Positions 40,643-43,853 of a DNA stretch of 43,853 nucleotides are shown here, one piece after another (the stretch's first letter is position 1; the number at the start of each line of letters is the position of its first letter). Origin of the DNA: Planctomycetota bacterium (GTDB taxonomy: Bacteria; Planctomycetota; GCA-002687715). The notes below the pieces were generated by a model that saw only the letters and a program-made list of their open reading frames with translations, was not told the origin of the DNA and did not search any database. Location: the NCBI GenBank assembly GCA_002687715.1, contig NZBC01000207.1, positions 1 to 43,853 on the forward strand, written 5' to 3'. The position numbers and the translations under genes were made by a program.

Positions 40643-42513
40643 CAGCCCGATTCTCCCGATGCACGACGGGCGAGGCAACGCTCGACCTGGATGAGCGCGG
40701 ACACCGTGAAGATCAGCGGGTAGAGCTCTTCGGAGTACCAGAGCTTCGCGAAGTAGAGGCCGATGGCGGACTTGGGGAAGCGCGTGCCGCGGTCGGTGGC
40801 CTCGATGAGCCACGCTGCAGCCTGCCGGATCGCACGGTGCAACTGATCAGGGTCGTCGTCACCGGCGAGGTCCCAAGCCGCTAGGGTCTCGAGCGCCAGC
40901 GCAGTCTCTTCGACCGACGGCGAGACGTTCCGGGCCCCGCCGAAGCCGCCGCTCTCTTGCTGAGCGTCCAGGATCCAGCGTAGGCCGCGGACGCCCGCGT
41001 CGCGCCACCGGACGTCGAGCGCGGCATCGGGAGCCCGCGTCGTGATGACCGCACGCAGGACCCGGGTCGTGCCGTAGAGGGGGTTCTCCTGGTTGGGCTC
41101 GGACTGGTTGCCGAACCACAGCGGGATCCAGGCTCCGTCGTCGCGCTGGCTGTCCACGAGGTAGCGGATGGCGGCGGCGGTCGCGCGGTCGATCGCAGCC
41201 GGGTGCGGGTTGGAGAGCCGATCCCGCCATGCCGTCCACGCGCGGACCGCGTGCGCGGTGATGTCGGGACTGCTGCGGTCGAACGGGAGCTTGCCCCAAC
41301 CACGGCAGAAGGTGGGGATGCCACCGTCGCGGTTCTGGAGGTTGCGTAGCCAGGCGGTGGCGGCGGTCGCCGCCTGATGGATCCGCTCGCGAGCGTCCGA
41401 GGGAGCGCGGGGCTCCAGGTCCGCGCTCCCCTCGAGCCCACGCTCCAACGCCAGGAGAGTGCTCGCGGTGTCGTCCGCGTCGGGCACCCCACCGGGCAGG
41501 TCGGTCCACGCCCAGCCGCCGGGGGCAGCGTGGGTGTAGGGGTGTTCGACCGCGTGGTGCTGGTCGAGCAGCCAGTCCATCGTGGCCGCAGTGGGTGCGA
41601 CGTCGAGCGCGGTCGTCGACAGCGTCGTGAGCCAGGTGTCGAGGTTGGTGTCGATCGGCCAGGATCCATCTTCGCGAACGGTGGACGAGAGGAAGTCGAG
41701 CGCGGACGTGACGACCGGGTGGTCGCGCAGGCCCATCGAAACGAGGCTCATGGTGACGAAGCTCGTGAGCGGAGCGGCCTCGAGGTAACCCCCGGTCGTG
41801 GGTTGGATCTCGCGGAGGATCCTCAGGGTGCGACCGCCGGTGAACCGGCGGGCGAGGCGGGTGATCGGGTTCCACGTGGGACGGTGGTAGTGGCGAACCT
41901 GGCCGATGGCGATGAGCGCCGGAAGGGCGTAGCTGACCATCGGAAGGCCGAGCCACTGAAAGAGCTGGTGGGGCAGCGCCGCGAGTTCGAACGGGAGCGA
42001 CGGGACCTCTCGCCACGCGTCGCGGCCCTCGCCGAGACGGCCCCCGAGCGCGCAGGTGGTGAGGATGGGGACCGAGAAGGTGCGGTCCTTGCCGTAGCTG
42101 TCGCGAATGGTGCGGGCGAGGACACGGGGCTCGAGCGTCCCGCCACAAGCCTCCTGCAGCCACCGCTCCGCGGCGGCGATCCCGGCCGTGGTGGCCGATG
42201 ACGGGTCGGGGGCGAGCCCCAGCGCGACCCAGCAGAGCGTCGTGGTCGAGACATTGGTCGGGCTGGAGGTCGTGTCGCCCCAGCCGCCGTCTTCGTTCTG
42301 GTGGAGGGCGAGCCAGCCGCGGGCGTTCCTGGCTAGCTGCGCGAGGTCCGCATCGTGGGGGGTCTCCGCTCGGGACGCCAGTTCGCACGCCATCGAGGCC
42401 GTCGCCGTCGACAGTGCGCTCGACGAAAGCCGGCCCACAAATGACCCGCGTTCGGTGCGATGACCGATCAGGCGGGCGCGTGCCGCATCGAGAGTCGCGT
42501 GGAGGTCTTCCAT
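40642..42513 (-). CDS. Squalene-hopene-cyclase-like class II terpene cyclase
   Basis: 623 residues, close to the lower end of the squalene-hopene cyclase range. The class II catalytic motif D-x-D-D-T is intact (VPDADDTAS, D345-D348), preceded by GGWAWTDLPGG. QW-type repeats are present: QNEDGGWGDTT, REDGSWPID, QNRDGGIPTF, QRDDGAWIPLWFGNQ and QQESGGFGG, and the C-terminus has the typical FAKLWYSEELYPLIFTVSAL. These support an alpha-alpha toroid cyclase acting on squalene or another polyprenyl substrate by protonation; the product is unknown. A 30-bp palindrome (41401-41430) is read in frame as GSADLEPRAP (362-371), about 15 residues after the catalytic motif, probably on a surface loop. It lies in an operon with polyprenyl synthase and a prenyltransferase-like gene. 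Confidence 0.87.
   Translation of the reverse strand: MEDLHATLDAARARLIGHRTERGSFVGRLSSSALSTATASMACELASRAETPHDADLAQLARNARGWLALHQNEDGGWGDTTSSPTNVSTTTLCWVALGLAPDPSSATTAGIAAAERWLQEACGGTLEPRVLARTIRDSYGKDRTFSVPILTTCALGGRLGEGRDAWREVPSLPFELAALPHQLFQWLGLPMVSYALPALIAIGQVRHYHRPTWNPITRLARRFTGGRTLRILREIQPTTGGYLEAAPLTSFVTMSLVSMGLRDHPVVTSALDFLSSTVREDGSWPIDTNLDTWLTTLSTTALDVAPTAATMDWLLDQHHAVEHPYTHAAPGGWAWTDLPGGVPDADDTASTLLALERGLEGSADLEPRAPSDARERIHQAATAATAWLRNLQNRDGGIPTFCRGWGKLPFDRSSPDITAHAVRAWTAWRDRLSNPHPAAIDRATAAAIRYLVDSQRDDGAWIPLWFGNQSEPNQENPLYGTTRVLRAVITTRAPDAALDVRWRDAGVRGLRWILDAQQESGGFGGARNVSPSVEETALALETLAAWDLAGDDDPDQLHRAIRQAAAWLIEATDRGTRFPKSAIGLYFAKLWYSEELYPLIFTVSALIQVERCLARRASGESG
41401..41430. repeat. 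Palindromic element inside the terpene cyclase gene
   Basis: The outer arms GGGAGCGCGG (41401-41410) and CCGCGCTCCC (41421-41430) are perfect complements, with a central GGCTCCAGGT. The whole 30 bp closely matches the arm of the repeat at 27158-27184. It is in frame and adds residues 362-371 of the cyclase without disrupting it. Confidence 0.8.
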
Positions 42514-42530
42514 CGTCCCAGGGTCAAGAA

Positions 42531-42579
42531 ACTGCCAGGTCTACAAGCTGCCGGGTCTACTGACTGCCGGGTCTACTAA
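42531..42579. repeat. Three direct repeats of about 16 bp
   Basis: Units ACTGCCAGGTCTACAAG (42531-42547), CTGCCGGGTCTACTGA (42548-42563) and CTGCCGGGTCTACTAA (42564-42579) lie in the 62-bp gap between the cyclase start and the stop of the upstream prenyltransferase-like gene. The TAG stop of that gene (42578-42576) lies in the third unit. They could bind a regulator or be slippage products. Confidence 0.8.
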
Positions 42580-43436
42580 CTGAGATGCCCCAGAGAGAGC
42601 AGCGCGTAGAACGTGTACTCGGCATCGAGGACGTCATCGGCCCAATGACCGCAAAACCCCTGGCCGGTCCAGAGCGTGTCGATGAAATCGAGGCACCGCT
42701 CTCTCACGGGCGTGTAGTCGATCTGCAGACCGGACAGCGCGTGAAGCGCGGTCGCGGTCGACAAGAGGTCCGGCATCGGCGCACGTGGCGCCGCCAGGAA
42801 CCCGCCGTCGGCGTGAATCCGCTGCAGGATCCACGAGCCGATGTTCTGCGGGACGTCGCGGCCGAGGTAGCGCAGTATCGTGACCGCCGCCGCCGTCACC
42901 GTCGTCGAGCCGACGGGCAAGCTCTTGGTGTTGGCATAGCCGCCGTCCCCCGTCCGCAGACCCTCCACGGACGCGACGACCTCGTCGAGCCGGGTCATCT
43001 CGCGACCGACGTCCTGGCACGCACCCAGTGCGATGAACGCGTGGTAGACCGTCCCCTCGTCCGACCCGACCTTGGCGTCGAAGCCCCCGTCCGCCGCGCG
43101 AAACCTCTCCAGGTTCAGGAGGATGCCATCTGCGACCGATGCGGAGGCGGCGTCCGGACCGAGGCACGCCCAGCAGCGGGCGAGGCACCCGAGGTGCACG
43201 AGGTCCAGATCGTCGCCGGGGCCGAACTTCTCGAGGTAGCCGCGCATCGCGTCCGCGGGTAGCTCCGACTGCAACGCAAGCATCCCCTCCGCGGCAAAGA
43301 CCGTGTAGTAGAGATCACTCCTCCCAGCGCGATCGCACCCGCCGCCGTCGTCGTTGAACTGCTCGTCGTAGAAGGCGGTGACCTTCGGGGTCGCGTCAGC
43401 CAGTAGTCGAGGCGCCAGCCTCGCGACCTGGAGCAT
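42576..43436 (-). CDS. Prenyltransferase beta-subunit-like (alpha-alpha toroid) protein
   Basis: 286 residues from the ATG at 43436, which has GAGG upstream; a GTG at 43454 (six residues earlier) is also possible. Either start lies inside the end of the polyprenyl synthase gene. The body holds toroid repeats of the prenyltransferase/squalene-oxidase repeat type: DGGFDAKVGSDEGTVYHAFIALGA, GDGGYANTKSLPVGSTTVTAAAVTILRYLG, DGGFLAAPRAPMPDLLSTATALHALSGL and GFCGHWADDVLDAEYTFYALLSLGHL. This resembles geranylgeranyltransferase beta subunits; a D-x4-C zinc motif is not obvious, so it may not be a protein prenyltransferase. With the cyclase and polyprenyl synthase it could be a separate cyclase half or a binding subunit. 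Confidence 0.75.
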   Translation of the reverse strand: MLQVARLAPRLLADATPKVTAFYDEQFNDDGGGCDRAGRSDLYYTVFAAEGMLALQSELPADAMRGYLEKFGPGDDLDLVHLGCLARCWACLGPDAASASVADGILLNLERFRAADGGFDAKVGSDEGTVYHAFIALGACQDVGREMTRLDEVVASVEGLRTGDGGYANTKSLPVGSTTVTAAAVTILRYLGRDVPQNIGSWILQRIHADGGFLAAPRAPMPDLLSTATALHALSGLQIDYTPVRERCLDFIDTLWTGQGFCGHWADDVLDAEYTFYALLSLGHLS

Positions 43437-43853
43437 TTCGAGCCTCAAACTCACTGCAGTAGCCCTCGATGAGCGTGCGCGGGAAGATCTTCCCGACCAC
43501 GCGGCGCAGGAGGCCCTTCAACGTGGCGTTGTGGAGGAAGCGCAGCGAGCGGACGGCCTGCTCCTCGTAAGCCTGGAGGAGATCGTTCGTCTTTTCGACC
43601 ACGCCTCGCTCCGCGAGAATGCGCTGGACCTCGGTCGCGACGTCCTCGTAGCACGTCTGCTTCGTCCACAGCGCGTCGACGAGGTCGCGTTCCGCGCCAT
43701 CCGTCGCCCGCTTGCGCGCAATGGCGAGCAGCAGCGACGGCCGCAGGTCGCGGAGATCGTTGGAGTCACCCTCCCCCGTGAAGTCGTCGAGGTCGTCCTT
43801 GATCTGGTACGCGATCCCGATCGACTCGCTGTACGCGCCGAGCACTTTGCGGA
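43396..43853 (-). CDS. Polyprenyl synthetase, C-terminal part (5' end outside window)
   Basis: The frame is open to the window end (RKVLGAYSESIGIAYQIKDDLDDFTGEGDSNDL...) and stops at 43396. IAYQIKDDLDDF is the second Asp-rich motif (D-D-x-x-D) of trans-isoprenyl diphosphate synthases, which binds Mg2+ with the diphosphate. The N-terminal motif and chain-length region lie outside. Downstream the protein is longer than usual, about 120 residues after the motif, with helices like VATEVQRILAERG and AYEEQAVRSLRFL. It is the first visible gene of the terpenoid operon and overlaps the next gene by about 40 bp. It probably supplies the C15-C30 precursor, but the chain length cannot be read here. Confidence 0.85.
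   Translation of the reverse strand, partial: RKVLGAYSESIGIAYQIKDDLDDFTGEGDSNDLRDLRPSLLLAIARKRATDGAERDLVDALWTKQTCYEDVATEVQRILAERGVVEKTNDLLQAYEEQAVRSLRFLHNATLKGLLRRVVGKIFPRTLIEGYCSEFEARNAPGREAGASTTG

Noticed and set aside
39932..40723. A plus-strand frame opposite the cysteine desulfurase
   Set aside because: Shadow of the desulfurase, in which all catalytic residues are identifiable.
42531..42579. Possible small CRISPR or attachment site
   Set aside because: Units are directly adjacent, with no spacers, integrase or tRNA nearby.

Overview
The window is very GC-rich, compact and almost fully coding. No gene here is a clean taxonomic marker. The dense run of secreted BamB/PQQ-type beta-propellers opening with W-x-x-F/W-R-G-P, the LVIVP-repeat and Kelch proteins, the lectin-like surface protein and the pseudopilin operon best fit an environmental Planctomycetota bacterium or a close ally. 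That is inference from gene content. I see no rRNA, tRNA, CRISPR array, transposase or phage gene.

Layout. (1) 1-4850, plus strand: the end of an S9 prolyl-oligopeptidase, a DUF2459 membrane protein, a secreted S41 peptidase and an unusual fusion of an endonuclease/exonuclease/phosphatase domain to an M1 aminopeptidase, followed by a 21-bp tandem repeat. (2) 4986-28589, both strands: an extracytoplasmic protein region. It has seven PQQ-like propellers, two LVIVP-repeat (choice-of-anchor B) proteins, one YncE-like propeller, one Kelch protein, an L-type lectin-domain protein, a secreted protein sharing the lectin protein's C-terminal domain, a membrane SGNH hydrolase and a beta-lactamase-fold serine hydrolase. 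It ends with a truncated PEP-synthase-like gene abutting a palindromic repeat. (3) 28654-31810: a flavin-dependent halogenase-like enzyme, divergent from a HemN-like radical SAM protein plus a hot-dog thioesterase; possibly a small specialised-metabolite locus. (4) 31891-34863: a large subtilisin-family protease with a nidogen-like C-terminal part. (5) 35076-39458: a pseudopilin operon (two class III signal peptide proteins, one with an apparent frameshift, a small exported protein, a PilX-like protein with Asp-rich calcium-type repeats, and a HEAT-repeat protein). (6) 39464-43853, minus strand: a terpenoid operon of polyprenyl synthase (cut by the window end), a prenyltransferase-beta-like toroid protein, a class II squalene-hopene-type cyclase and a NifS/IscS-type cysteine desulfurase whose start overlaps the cyclase stop.

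Genes are packed with 4-bp stop/start overlaps (11085, 12188, 22947, 26798, 37214, 40642), so most form co-translated operons. Convergent pairs often leave only 3-15 bp between stops. The most distinctive items are the EEP-M1 fusion, the four-gene terpenoid operon with its cysteine desulfurase, the halogenase/radical SAM/thioesterase trio, the palindromic element found both beside a truncated gene and in frame inside the cyclase, and a C-terminal domain shared by otherwise unrelated secreted proteins.
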